DNA of 64,000 nt. It comes from Plasmodium coatneyi. Lineage: Eukaryota; Apicomplexa; Aconoidasida; Haemosporida; Plasmodiidae. Each line of letters starts with the position of its first letter. Position 1 is the stretch's first letter. Made by a program: the position numbers and the translations under genes. The notes under the pieces are model-generated. The model searched no databases. It had not been told where the DNA came from and saw only the letters and a list, made by a program, of their open reading frames with translations. Location: NCBI RefSeq assembly GCF_001680005.1, contig NC_033569.1:1674001-1738000 (forward strand), in the 5' to 3' direction. Positions 46,197-58,300 of this stretch are shown here, one piece after another.

Positions 46197-48056
46197 TTAT
46201 ATACTTTGCTCCATGGACTCATCATAATTAAAATCGGGATAATCATTTTTTATATCCCCTTCTTCCAAATCGTCTTCCTTCTCAGTGTTAACAAAATACA
46301 ATAGGGAGGCTACATACAATTGCACATTTATGAAAAAGGACAAAATATTTTCGCTTTTGATAAATGAGGGGATCTGTGCCTGTAGAGATTGCCACGATAA
46401 AAGGGGGAATAAAATTATATTTCAATATGGGACAGATAGCGACACGGCAATTGAGGGAATGTATTGTGAGGGTGAACACGATAAATAAGGGTTCTTCCGT
46501 GACGAATCAGCTTTTCGGCACCGATGGTACCTTGCATGTTTTCCCCCCACGAGTTGTGGATACGCTATGTTGTACGGGTTACATGTTCAGGGATGCACAC
46601 ATAGATATGTACAAGCGCGCATTTGTACTCCTCGTATGCATTACCCGGTAGTGCTTGAGGAATATGTTGCTGCAAAGCACTCCAATGGAGGAATGCACTA
46701 GGATCGGCAGCAGCGTTAAGAGTAAGGTGCGTATTTTCATTTTCCTCTTTTCTTCCTTGTTGAATGTTAAGAAGTGGGCCGTCAGTAGCATATTCACTGC
46801 GACGGAAAAGAAGCCCATCTTTGAGAGAAACAAGCCAAGTGCACTGACTGGCAGCATCAGGCTGCTAATGTTAACTACTTCTAGGAGGCTCTTCCTGCAA
46901 AGGTGTAGTGGGGGGAAGGGGGGCAATTTGTGTCCACAATATGGTCTCCGTGATGTTAGAATTTGCCTCTCGGTCATGTTGTTATATAGGCAGGTAATCA
47001 CTTGATAACCACTCGCCCTTTTTTGTCCTCACGCGCTTACCACTTAAAGATTCGGAAGAGGAAGTACCCACTGCTATTCATCTCTTCGCCCAGGTTTTTC
47101 AGCACCTGTTCCTTCACCCTTTCTTCGATGTTCGCACTCTTTATGTAGTCAACAGACAACTCGCTCGTATACTCATCATTTCCAAACAGGTGAAACTTCT
47201 GCTTCCTTTTAAATTCATGCAAATTTCTCTGAATTATTTTTTGTGTGATAAAAAAAAACATATCTTTATATTTTAATTTGCTCTTGATGTCACTACATGT
47301 TTTAATGAACTCATCGTGGGCCTTAACCAACTCGTTGTAGTTGTCTCTCTCATTTTTCCCAAGCTTCCTTAGGTATTCCTCCTCCTCTTTATCTAGTTTG
47401 GGTGAGGAGGAAAAAAGGGAAAAACGAATAAAATTAATAAAATAAAATATGAAAGCGCTATACGGTTTATCATCTCTCCTTTTTAAGAGGCTAATATGTT
47501 TTTTCTTTTTTTTTTTTGGCCAGACGCGCATTTAACGGAGCTTCTCTCACTCTCGCGGTGCAGCACATGTCCCGCTTTGAAAACGGGGACCAAAAGTGGG
47601 AGCCCAGTGGTGTACACATATGTATAAATGTATACACATTTTGATATCACACCAAATTGGCACACGCACATGAATTTTCCGCGAAATGGCATCTTTGCTT
47701 TTTTTTTTTTTTTTTTTTTTTTTTTCTCTCTTTTCGCCGCTTAAATGCTAACTTAGAGTATATCTGTCTTGCTCATTCGTAAAATAATTTGAAAAAAAAG
47801 ACAACAGTTTATTTCTGTATTTCCTTGGCGGACTATTTTGCAGACATTTATAGGGGAACCATTTGTTAAGTGAACATTTGCTATACAAATAATTGACGGA
47901 CGAAATTGTTTTCACATAACTCTGCTTGTCATTCCGGCTTGATAAAATTTTATAATTTACATGAAAACAGGAGTATGTTCTTATAGTCAGGATTACAAAC
48001 AGGACAAAATTTGCTATCATTTTTTTAGCAAGCGGGATTATCATTCTTTGGCGCAA
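46197..48056 (-). CDS. Four-exon multi-pass membrane protein with signal/transit leader, probably apicoplast
   Basis: Minus-strand exons 48056-47753, 47392-47041, 46894-46645 and 46379-46197 keep phase and give 362 residues. The N-terminus has a Lys-flanked hydrophobic signal (AKKMIANFVLFVILTIRTYS). A long basic, Asn/Ser/Tyr-rich and acid-poor stretch follows (to about residue 90), the usual two-part apicoplast leader; starts at M1, M5 or M13 are possible. Residues about 102-219 are a charged helical domain (KEEEEYLRKLGKNERDNYNE...). Residues about 220-345 contain three to four membrane segments, for example SSLMLPVSALGLFLSKMGFF, IRTLLLTLLPILVHSSIGVL and ILSFFINVQLYVASLLYFV. The tail is acidic. 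The order (soluble helical part, then a membrane bundle) recalls plastid envelope proteins, but I cannot name the family. Exon 1 uses an unusual donor, A|GTTAGC. Confidence 0.74.
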
Positions 48057-49019
48057 GTTCCACAGAAGAAAAAAAAGGAAAAGGAAAAAAAAGACGAGGG
48101 AGACGCAGAAGAGGAAGGAGATAACGAATGGGGTCGTAAGAAAGAAGGGCCGTTGTTAATTCTCATTTCAATAATGCAATAGAAAAGTGTGAATTTTGGC
48201 TAACTCGTTTTCTCCCCCTTTCGTTTCCCATTCTCCTTTCCTTTCGCTGCATTCATTCTTCATTTTAATTCAAGAATTTTGAGGGAGTCAAATGGAAAAT
48301 AAAAAAAAAAAATAGATGCATATATCTCTACACAATTATTCCATTTCCATTTCAGTAAAAATAGAATAAAATAGGTGAACCCCTCGAATTTTTTCTCCTT
48401 TCCACTTACATAACACAAATGTAAGTTCGCGATATGTGTAAAATCGTGAAGAAGCCACTTCATTTGCATATACGTACATATGCTTACGAGCATGCATACA
48501 CGTGGTGCAGGGATGGCAAAACGGGAAAATGCGCTTTTCTCATGGGGAATTTTTTTCTGATCATTCAAGCAATTTGTAACAATGGGTTCTTTGGATTGTG
48601 TAAGGGCTCACACAGGCATTGCGCGAAGAGAACGCACCTAAGGGAGCAATTTAGGCGAACGCAACCAACTGAAATGAACCGAATTAAAATGGTGAAAAAC
48701 GAGTCTCCCGACCGCGCCGTATCACTCTGTTTTTTTTTCTATTTCAGCTCCTCCATAAATTGTCCCATTGGCAGGAATAAAATAGATGAAGCACGAAGGA
48801 GTGGAAAAAAATTGCCGTTGTTCCATTATTATCGCACGCAAAAAAATTTGCCACGGGAATTTAAGCTAAAGGGGGGACGACATTTCTGCTAAAATGCTAC
48901 ATACAACATGCAAATTTTTTTTTTTTTTTTTTTTTCCTGCTATATAGAAAAACAAGCGTGACGTATAGCTAAATGGAAAGCTGCGTATTTTTTTTTTCTT
49001 TTTTTCCGTTCTAAACAAA
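48057..49019. other. Short divergent promoter region
   Basis: 963 bases between the starts of the membrane-protein gene (minus) and TSR3 (plus). The two promoters must share or abut here. T runs occur near 48730 and 48915. The open frame 48434-48892 shows no coding features. Confidence 0.55.
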
Positions 49020-49964
49020 ATGAAGAACTCCCAGATTGAAAGAAAAAAGTATTCAGTTCACAATTTGGTAAAACTGATTAATGAGAGGAATAAACAGAAC
49101 GTAAGTAATAAGCAGCTGGCTGTAGGAGCGGACGGTACGACAGGTATCAAGGCAAGCAACGGTCTGGATGGAGAAACGCACAATGACTTTTTAGAAATTG
49201 AGAATAATGGGAAGGTGGGAAGAAAGAACAAAACTAGCGTTCCCGCTGAAGATGGAGAAAGCGGCGGAGATTATGACATAAAAGACGGGAACGTTGACGA
49301 TCACGACGAATGTGACGATGACAACGTACCCGATGACGAAGGCGCTGTCTGTACGTACGGGGCGGACGCGACGGTGGCCCCCCCCGGAAGCAGCGAAATA
49401 AAGCTGTTCATGTTTGATTACAACGAATGCCAAAACCAAAAGTGCTCCTGTAAGAAGTTATACCGATTTAAAAAAATAAAAAAGGCTCCCATGAATAAAA
49501 AGTTTAAAGGAATCGTATTAACGCCATTCTGCGATAAATTCTTTTCCGTAAATGATAAAGCCACTATGGAGAAATTTGGCCTGTCCGTAATTGACTGTTC
49601 TTGGAAATCGCTGGACTTATTGAAAAAATGCAAGTTCACAAACCAGAGGAAATTACCATATATCATTGCAGTTAACAGTATAAATTATGGAAAGCCATAC
49701 AAGCTCTCCTGCTTGGAATCCTTGGCATTCTGCTTATATGTCTGTGGGTACAACAAACAATGTACCGATATTCTCAACATTTACAAATGGAGCTCAAGTT
49801 TTGTAAATCTGAATGGAGAGTTGCTTGATATGTACAAATTATGCAACACCCATGAGGAGGTGAAGAAAGTTGAAGATGAGTTTATTAATAATTCGCTCAA
49901 AGAAAAGGAGAAACGGAAAGAAATAGACCACTACAAGGTTATATATGAGGATGGCTACTTATAG
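49020..49964 (+). CDS. TSR3: Tsr3, 18S rRNA aminocarboxypropyltransferase
   Basis: Single-exon, 314 residues. Tsr3 transfers the 3-amino-3-carboxypropyl group of S-adenosylmethionine to a hypermodified pseudouridine of 18S rRNA, a late step in cytoplasmic small-subunit maturation. The RLI-like N-domain is seen as KLFMFDYNECQNQKCSCKKL (about residues 128-147) and GIVLTPFCDKFFS. The catalytic region then contains VIDCSWKSLD, LPYIIAVNSINYGKPYKLSC and LESLAFCLYVCGY, which match yeast VVECSWARLE, LPYLVAANQVNYGRPWRLNC and VEALAACFAIVG. The first 120 residues are an acidic, Asp/Gly-rich Plasmodium extension absent from archaeal homologues. The yeast-type C-terminal helical region (FVNLNGELLDMYKLC) is present. 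The gene is complete and no key motif is missing. Confidence 0.93.
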   Translation: MKNSQIERKKYSVHNLVKLINERNKQNVSNKQLAVGADGTTGIKASNGLDGETHNDFLEIENNGKVGRKNKTSVPAEDGESGGDYDIKDGNVDDHDECDDDNVPDDEGAVCTYGADATVAPPGSSEIKLFMFDYNECQNQKCSCKKLYRFKKIKKAPMNKKFKGIVLTPFCDKFFSVNDKATMEKFGLSVIDCSWKSLDLLKKCKFTNQRKLPYIIAVNSINYGKPYKLSCLESLAFCLYVCGYNKQCTDILNIYKWSSSFVNLNGELLDMYKLCNTHEEVKKVEDEFINNSLKEKEKRKEIDHYKVIYEDGYL

Positions 49965-50321
49965 TTGTAGCTTTCGTCATGGCGCGTCGCGCGTTTAGCT
50001 TTTTTTTTTTTGTCATACCATGATGTGTGCATATGCACCCCCATAGGCTAATTTTTAACAGCTAGCTAATTTGTGCATTCCGCATGACACACTGTGCAGC
50101 GGTATATAATTCAAGCTACTAACCATATTTTGTTTTCCCCCTATTTTGCCGTAAAGGAAGGGTTGCGCAGGTTGGCCCATTTCTTTACAATTAATTTGAT
50201 ATAACGCAAAAATATTTTTAATTTGTAGTGCGTGTCTCTGGAAGAAAAATATATTTATATATATATATATGTCCACATATACATATATGTATATATATAT
50301 GCCCCTTTTTTTGGTACCCCT
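49965..50321. other. Convergent 3' intergenic region
   Basis: 357 bases between TSR3 and the CWF19-like gene. It contains a TA-repeat stretch at about 50250-50300. No gene is seen. Confidence 0.6.
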
Positions 50322-51869
50322 TCAATTTATATAAGTCGTCCAATCGTACTTCCTATAGGCAGATTTAAACGCCTCCACAGCATCCACGTACTGCTGAAAA
50401 TTTTGAAAACATTTATAAAATTTATCCTTCTTAAAAAGATCGGTAAAAATACATTTACACATATTTATGTAATCATAATTATTTTCAATGACTTGTATAT
50501 ACGTCTCCACTAGGGCAAAATTGACCGAAACGTAGGGGATCTGTTTCGGTAAAACATTATAAGGGGCATATTTATTTTTCGTAATTATTAACTGCTTGTT
50601 TTCTCTATATAAAGAATTTATATCTTCCAGATTTTTTTTGAAATAAATTTTTGCCTTCTCAAGTAACTCCATTGGTATTATGTAACAATTAACATATGTA
50701 TGTTTTGTTTTTCTGAGCGATATTAATTCGATGCTAGCATTAAAACAGTTATTAAATTCGACAAAAATGCACGTTTTATTGCTTTCCTCTAACATGGCTA
50801 TTAGTGACTTCATGTGATTACGCATGTCTTGCACGATATCAAAATTTGTGTTCGTTACGCTAGTGGTATGTTCAATAGGCGAAATAAACAACTGATCTTT
50901 TAAAAACACATTTTTGTAATTATAGTAACATATGTAGGACTTCTGACTGATGCTGATTATATTCAATTTATTTATTTTGCTGAATGAGTTGGAGTCGATG
51001 CAAAACTTACATTCTACTAAATTTTTGTTCAGTGCATTTTTTAACAACATTTTTTCCTTCTTTTCCGCTATTTTCATTTCCAATTTGGCGCTCAACTGGG
51101 TCATTTTTTCCGTGCTATGTGTCTCCATTTTGTCTTCACTTTGGCTACTAAAGGGAATTTCCGTTTTTTCCCTTCTGCTCTTCCGTTTAGTTTCATCACC
51201 CGATGGGTAACTGCTCCGTTCAGAGTCGCTTGTTCGTCCACCCACTACGTAGCTTTTCCCTGCTAAGTTGTTTTTCTCATCTTCGTACTTTTTTACCGTT
51301 CCTTTGCGATCTGCACAGTTGGTGATTTTCTCTTTCCTAGGTTTTTCTTCAATCTTTTCCTTCTTTCTCTTCTTCCTTTTTTCATTCCCCTTCTCCGCTA
51401 TCCTCTTCCTTCCCTTTTTGTCCCTCTCCTTATGTCCCCTTCGATGCTTCTCCCGCTTTCGTCTTTTTCTCTTCTCGTGGGATGAGGGAGAGGATGTGCG
51501 TGAAGAGCGCGAAGCAGAGGATTCGATAGATGAGGACGATACGGACGTGGCTGCCGATGCGGATGAAGCTGACGCATCCGAAGAGGCACTTGCCGAGCGC
51601 CCCTTCGCGCTCCTCCTCAAACATTTGCTCTTCCTTTTAAGAAGAAAATCTTTACATTTCTTGTCGTAGCTTTCTTTATCATTTTGTTCGTCCCTCTTTA
51701 GCTTTCTCATATCAGACAGGTGCCGATCGTGCATTCCCTTAACTCTAATTTCTTTGCCCCTTTTTTTTTCATTCTCCTTTTCTTCATTTCGAGAGTGTAC
51801 ATTATTCTTTTTCAGGAGATTTAGGAAGTTGTTTTTTGCGTATTCGTAGAACTCGTCCACGTTGCTCAT
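50322..51869 (-). CDS. CWF19L: CWF19-like pre-mRNA splicing protein (CwfJ C-terminal domains)
   Basis: Single-exon, 515 residues. The C-terminal half carries the two CwfJ domains. Domain 1 (about residues 285-400) has CKFCIDS, SYICYYNYKNVFLKDQLFIS and the HIT-like PIEHTTSV, then CIFVEFNNCF. Domain 2 (about 400-505) has HTYVNCYIIPMELLEKAKIY and VLPKQIPYVSVNFA. CWF19/Drn1 family proteins associate with late spliceosomes and the lariat-debranching enzyme in yeast and human. The N-terminal half (about 60-260) is highly basic and Ser/Arg/Lys-rich (RSASASSDASASSASAATS, KRKRRKREKHRRG), as in other CWF19L proteins. CKFC is a likely zinc-binding part of domain 1. The gene is head-to-tail with the myosin-RCC1 gene, only 524 bases away. 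Confidence 0.88.
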   Translation of the reverse strand: MSNVDEFYEYAKNNFLNLLKKNNVHSRNEEKENEKKRGKEIRVKGMHDRHLSDMRKLKRDEQNDKESYDKKCKDFLLKRKSKCLRRSAKGRSASASSDASASSASAATSVSSSSIESSASRSSRTSSPSSHEKRKRRKREKHRRGHKERDKKGRKRIAEKGNEKRKKRKKEKIEEKPRKEKITNCADRKGTVKKYEDEKNNLAGKSYVVGGRTSDSERSSYPSGDETKRKSRREKTEIPFSSQSEDKMETHSTEKMTQLSAKLEMKIAEKKEKMLLKNALNKNLVECKFCIDSNSFSKINKLNIISISQKSYICYYNYKNVFLKDQLFISPIEHTTSVTNTNFDIVQDMRNHMKSLIAMLEESNKTCIFVEFNNCFNASIELISLRKTKHTYVNCYIIPMELLEKAKIYFKKNLEDINSLYRENKQLIITKNKYAPYNVLPKQIPYVSVNFALVETYIQVIENNYDYINMCKCIFTDLFKKDKFYKCFQNFQQYVDAVEAFKSAYRKYDWTTYIN

Positions 51870-52393
51870 TTTGAAGTTGCCTTTACGCGGAAAAAAAAGG
51901 AAAATAAATCAAGCGAACGAGCAACGGATTAGTTCATCTCCGCCGCTTCATGCAGTGCGATTTGCCCTACATGTTAAGGATTGCCAATCCATAAAAACAA
52001 AAAAATGAAAAAATAAAACAACGTTATGACATTTTAAACTCTTCACAGAGCATTAAAAAGTGTGACACAAATCAGGAACAGAGAAAATTACAAAACAGGG
52101 AAAGGACTTTGTTTTTGCCTTTTCGATTATGTATAATTATCACTTAAAAAAAAAAATAATAATAAAAAACAGAAACAACTTTTAATTTTAAGAAAAACAA
52201 TTTAAAACATGTTTAGCCTAAAAAGGTTGAAACGAGAGTTCTTCGGAACGGTTCCTCCAAATAGGTTAAACGTCACGCAACCTTGTGAAAAAAAAAAAAA
52301 TTCCATATTTGTTTAACCCGTTTAGACCTTGACTTGGGGGTCATTAAGCTGGAAGACGTCAATTAACACTGTCCGAGTCGCTTGAATTTTTTA
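51870..52393. other. Intergenic region between CWF19-like and myosin-RCC1 genes
   Basis: 524 bases, both flanking genes on the minus strand. It must hold the CWF19-like promoter and the myosin-like 3' end. The minus frame at 52377-52323 could encode a short tail (RTVLIDVFQLNDPQVKV), but it does not join the last exon in phase with a good donor, so I leave it out. Confidence 0.5.
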
Positions 52394-55300
52394 TTAGGAA
52401 ATGCTGAATGGGGAAAAGAAAAAAGAAGTTTTGTTGTCGTACCTTTTAACGAACCCCTCGCACATTTGCAAGATTTTTGTGCACGTGCTTTGAGTAGGTG
52501 ATACGGATATAGAAGTTATGCATTTTTCCTTTTTTTTTACGTTTATGTAGGGATCATCGTTTGACTTAATCCATTTGTTGGACTCCCTTTTCGCTTTGGC
52601 TAATATGGCCTCTCGTATTTTTTCCGGGAATTGCATTACATCACCTAGAGGAAGAAAAGGGGTAGGTGGAAAATAAATAAATTCCCCCCAAATGTGTAGT
52701 GGTATAAGTGTATATGCCATAGACTGCACATTCACGTGAATAAAATTACCCGAGGGGGTGACGAATTCCATCTTTTTGACAACAGTGGGAATTTCGTATT
52801 CGCCCATTGCTGCATTCATAATTGATAAGCTGTTCCTATTGTAACTGCAAGTAATTTTCTTTATGTTGAAGTAGGACGGCTTGAAATATTTAAACATGTA
52901 TAGGGATGGGGTTAAAAGTTTTATATTATCGTATATTTCTGGTTCTTCGTAGATGATTTTTTTTTCCTTTTTTTGCTCCATCTCTCTTCTTCCGTAGTAG
53001 GAGTAAGATAAATTCGTTTCCTTCTTTTTCTCTTTTTTATCATCACTGCTGATAATTTCAACTGCGCTGAATCCGTACAAGCAGAGGTTGTTCATTAGGA
53101 CCTGCGGGATGGGAGAGGCACATGTGTAACACGCGTTCGTGCAAAAAGGTATGTACACACAGGCGTGCCCACTCAGGGAAGTTCATATCGAGGGAACCGC
53201 TCAACAGCGCAACTGCACTGATGGAACGCACCAGAATTTCGTCCAAGTCACAACAGACGTCAATCGCTTCCACAGCATCCCACAAAGGGTCATGAACGGG
53301 GGATGGGTTCGCAATGAATATTATTTTCCCTCGTGTAACGGCGGCGTCACCACCTTTATTTTCACTCCCCGGATCTGGGCTTTGCAAATTGTTCACCTTA
53401 GGTTTAATTCTGAATTTGTTAAAAACGTTAAATGTGTTACTGACTACGGGGGAAGATTTCTGTTCGCTCTTTTCGATAAGCGCAAATTGTCCCCACATGT
53501 ACACTGAATGTTTAGTGTTCCCAGGCTTTGCAATGAGACAGACAAAATTATCCGAACATGCAATTTTGATAACGCTAATGTTTGGCGAAAGGAAAGTCAA
53601 CGGGTAGATGGATATTTCATCGAGGTTTCTTAACTTCTTTTTATTTAACCCTAAGATGCATTTGTAATTGTTCCCCCAAATGTATAAGGAACTTCTATCG
53701 CTCCGCAGGCACACATTGTAGCTGTCATTACAAAGAATTGAATGACACCCAGATATTAGGAACACGGGTTGGTACACATTTTCTTGAAAATATTTCAAGT
53801 TGATAAAAAAGAAATTGCCACTCATGTAGAGATCACCCTTTCTACAAATGTACCCACTATGATAGGATGCACAACTAATATTCTTAATCTTAATTTTGTT
53901 CTTTAAAAAATGTTTTATTATTTTAGGATATCTTACTATACTTCTTTCATATTTTTGCCCACACTGTCCAAATAGGTTACTTCCCCAGGAGTATACATTT
54001 CCATTTTCTGATAGAGCTAATGTATGTTCAGATCCACAACTGATGCTTGCAATTTTATTTGTTTCACTTACCACTTTGGTGAATTCCACGATTTTTTCAT
54101 TTTCCCCCTTAGCATTTTTTTTATCTATTATTTGGTAATCTACAATGTCCTGCATGGACTCCCCCCCATGGGTGTTCGAAAAAAGTTTTTTATCAATTGT
54201 GAATTTACGCTTATGCTCGAAAATTAAATGTTGGATATTTTTCTTATACTTGCTGCATAGACTGTGTTCTGTGTAGTTTTTCTCCTTTAGGTGGGGTGAA
54301 GCGCTGCCTTTTCCGCTTGGGTTAGGTCTCGAATTTCCTCCTACGACAGAAGCGGTGGTTTTGTTTTCTTCTGGAGGGGGTCCAACACTGCTGAAGGTGC
54401 TTTCCCTTTTGGTGGTATCGCAGGTGGAGCTACATCTTCTTCGACTATTATCTGAAAAGTTCATAACATCCTTGCTGCTTTCTCGGTTTTTACCTTCTGG
54501 CTGAATTTGCTTCGAACACGCTGGGGGGAGGAGCTCCTCCTGACCGTTCACAAGCGTCTTTGCTAGGTCACCCATTGTGCTGCCCGCCACACTATTCTGT
54601 ATACCTTCCGCTGCACAAGGGGACTCCCCTGCTGCGCCGCTCGTGTGGTAGATAAAATTTTTCTCGAACAAATTGTAATAGCCGAGCTGTCCGTAGTCAT
54701 TCGAACCCAAGCTGTACACAAACTTGGCGTAGTAGTTTTTGCGATTCCCGTATGTGTTACTCTTCCGCACGGTGGTCGTGAACCCGTCTTGACCATCACC
54801 AACAGTCTCGTTGATAACACTTTGGCTGATTAACAGAATGGTATGGGTTCCCCCAACGAATATTTGTATGGACCCAAAAACGGGAATGTTAAAAATGGTA
54901 TTCTGACTATTATTAGTGCAGTTCTGGAACATTTGTTCCATGTGAATTATTTTTAAAATGCTGTTAATTTTGTATGCCCACGGGAGAGTATAATAACGGG
55001 AGACGTTTTTATGCATTTTTAAATTAAACACAATATTAAACTGGTGATTTTTCTTTTGAAATTTCTTAAAGTAAAAAAAGTACCACTGTTTTAGTAAAAT
55101 GTGATAGGTCAAAAGTTTCAGAGCTTTTTTTTCCTTCAAGATATAATACTTGTAAAATGGGAAATTATTTTTTTGTAAAAAGTAATACTTGTTCTTGTCA
55201 TACTCACTGCTGTACATGTTAAACTGCGCTTGTGAGAAAATTCTTCTTAATTTATAAAAATTTTTCCACCACCTTTGAATTAGAATAATACTTTTCTTCA

Positions 55301-58300
55301 TTTTATTATATCTGATTCTTTCTATGCATGTGTTTATGTAAGCCTGTGTGAAGTATATGGCTTCCATCAGCATGTTGAACTGCTTCCTCACTACATACCC
55401 CTTGTAGTTACTCTGAATTTTAATGGCCGCCTCTGGAATTTTAAACTGACTCTGAATGATATTTCTACTGTATATATTTTTTATCAAGTAATGGTAATTG
55501 ACCTTTGTGAGGACGTTAGAGTAAGACAGGTACTTTCTCTTAATAGATAAGAAGCAAATTTTTAAAAATAGTTTTTTCTGGAAATTTGTAAGACACATAT
55601 ATCTTCTAAAGTAGGATTGAATTAAAACGGCAGCTTTGTTAGGGATAACTATTTCATTTAAATTTTGTACAATTTTTACCTGAACGAGATATGTTCTAAT
55701 GGCGCTGTTAATATTTTCTATGGCCTTTTTTTGAAACTGTTCCCTTTTTAACTCTCTATATTTTCTTTGCTGTATTATTTTTCTATACCAGGATTGTATA
55801 TACACACTGGCTGCATGTCGAATTAGCTTCTTCTCATTCTTCATGAAGTTTTCTTTGCACAACTCCAACGTCTCCTTCGTTTCGTCAAAGTTTTTATTTT
55901 TTACAATGTAACTATAGAATAGTATAAATGATACCAATAAGTTTTTTCTTCTCTCCATTGTTTTTGCCCTTTCGAGAAATAGGAACCTCCTCATGTAGTT
56001 TTGAATGATAACAATTTTGTCTCTAAGGAAGAATTTTATTTTCCTATTTTTGTACGACAAGTAGCAATTCTCAATTTTCCGCACGTAAGGCACTATCGAT
56101 TTTACATACTTGGCTCTCAAATTTTCTAAAATAAAGTAAACATATTTACTTAGGAAAATAAAATCACGGAAATAAAACGTGTTTTTTGATATGTTAAAGT
56201 TGTACAAAATTATTGTGCACAAATCTTTTTTATCCTGAAGGTTTAGGCAGTTTAAGTAGTAAAAACTTTCTGCGTTCTTTGGGGTTTCCTTCTTCTTGGT
56301 TACATGACTTTGTAGGCTACTCCCTTGGTCGATCGAAGTCCGTCCTCCGATCAGGTTTCCCTTAATGCTTCCACTTGAGCTGTGGACGTCATTCCCACTT
56401 CGGTTGGAAGAGACGCTTCCACTTGCATTGGGAGGGAGGTTTCCCCTTGGATTAGTAGCAACATTCTCATCCACGCTAGATGCGTCATTTCCATTAGCAC
56501 TTTCTTTAACACTTCCATCCCCATTTGCACCTTCCCGATCGGTCTCACGCACATTAGTATGAGTTTCCATGTGTTCGTGTTTTTCCCCCTGTTCAGCCGT
56601 CCCCGCACCTCTGACACAGCTGTTGTTCTCCCTCTTCTTCTTGCACCTAAGCTCGTAATAATTGACGAGCTTAATTAAGTCCCCATCCCTGCTGACATGG
56701 ATGCAGAAGAGCAAATACTTCTTAATAAAATCTAGGCAGGTCAAACTATGATACAGATACTTCAACTGGTAGTTAAAAATTTGTTTCAAATTTAGCATGT
56801 CTATAACAGATTTGATATGTTCCTTGTTTATTTTTTTATTCAGTTCAGAAAAGTCGGTGATTTCTTCCCCTGACGTGGTAGCAGAATTGAGAAAAAATTT
56901 TCTGCTTGTTCCTGTCATGCCACTAAAAAATGGCCTATTTGCAGAGGGGGGGAAAAATACATCCTCCCTGAAAATATTACTTCGGTGTTCACTACTACCG
57001 CTACGACTATTACTGCTGCTGTGAGATCTTCTCCCGCCATAATATGCATTTAAACCTCTGCCATTGCCCCTGGCATATTTGGTCATGTACTTAGGCACCA
57101 GGAATGTATCTTGTCTTGTTCTTTCCCTCTCATTTAAAAGGAGCACGAAGAATTTCTCGTATGTATTTTTTATAACACTGGAGAAAAAGCAAATTTCGTC
57201 GTATAAAAAGTTGCTCTTAAAATTCTTTAGCGGGAACGAATTTTCGAAAAATAATTTTCTTAAAAATTCCATTTTACTCTTCTCTATAATTTGTATAGTG
57301 TCATTTATTACACAAAAATCTTCCGCATTATCCAGAATCATGTTGTTGCATCGGTACGTAACCGTTTCGTCGTTGTAGTGCACTATGGAAAAAATTTTTT
57401 TTCTCCTTCCTGGTAGATTGCCTCCACGTACATGGCACTCCTTTTTATCACCTTTGGCGATCTTATCCATAAGCTTTAGTAGCATTTTTTCTGCATACTC
57501 CTCGTCAGCCAATTTTATTTCACCCTTTCTCCGTTCATCCTTCTTGTAATGGATGGTGCCCACGGGGGGGTCACCACGATCGCGCCTGCCACTACATTCG
57601 AGGCTATCACTACTATTGGCGCTATCCCCTTGATCACAAATCATTCTGGAATGAACCCCCTCAGTAAGGCGCTTCACTACACGTGAAACTTCTACACAGT
57701 ATAGATACATCATTTTGTAATATTCCGCTTTTAGGACAACGGATGATCTTATGCCCTTTACCTCTTGGCAATTTTCCACGGTGTGTAAAAACTTGTATGT
57801 ATATTTTTCTAGCAAATGTAAGATGGGATCTTTTCCAAATTGGGAAACGTACGAACTGATTATACTACCTCTACAGATGTGATCACTGAGTCGTCTGTAC
57901 TGCTCCACAGTGCTTCCTATAGCGGAGTCCGGGTTATAGTTTTCTTCCCTCGAAAGGTTTAATGCTTTTATTGTATGTACGAGATAGCTATCCATGTTGA
58001 AGGTAGACATTTTCAAATAATAATGGTGCAGTATTTCGTTATATATGTTGTTAATAAGTTGGGATAAATTGTTGTATTTTTTTTGTCCACTTGCATTTTT
58101 GTTTCCTTCCGAGATGTTTGCACTGAGGCCACTATTGCTATACACATACAAGGAGTGAGCAACGGTACCTTTAAGGAAGTAAGTTCTAAGGTACTCATTA
58201 ATTTGTTTTATTATCCTAATTTTTAATCTGAAAAAAATAGTGGAACATAAATTTTTGAGCCTTATCTGATTATTTAAAATTTTGATCATCCCCTTTAAAT

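Noticed and set aside
46579..47001. 140-codon minus-strand frame read as an independent gene
   Set aside because: Its core (46894-46645) is exon 3 of the four-exon membrane-protein gene. The rest is intron sequence read through.
52323..52377. Possible extra C-terminal exon of the myosin-RCC1 gene (RTVLIDVFQLNDPQVKV)
   Set aside because: The natural donor after GFVKR gives the wrong phase and no other good donor fits. The open stretch is only 19 codons.
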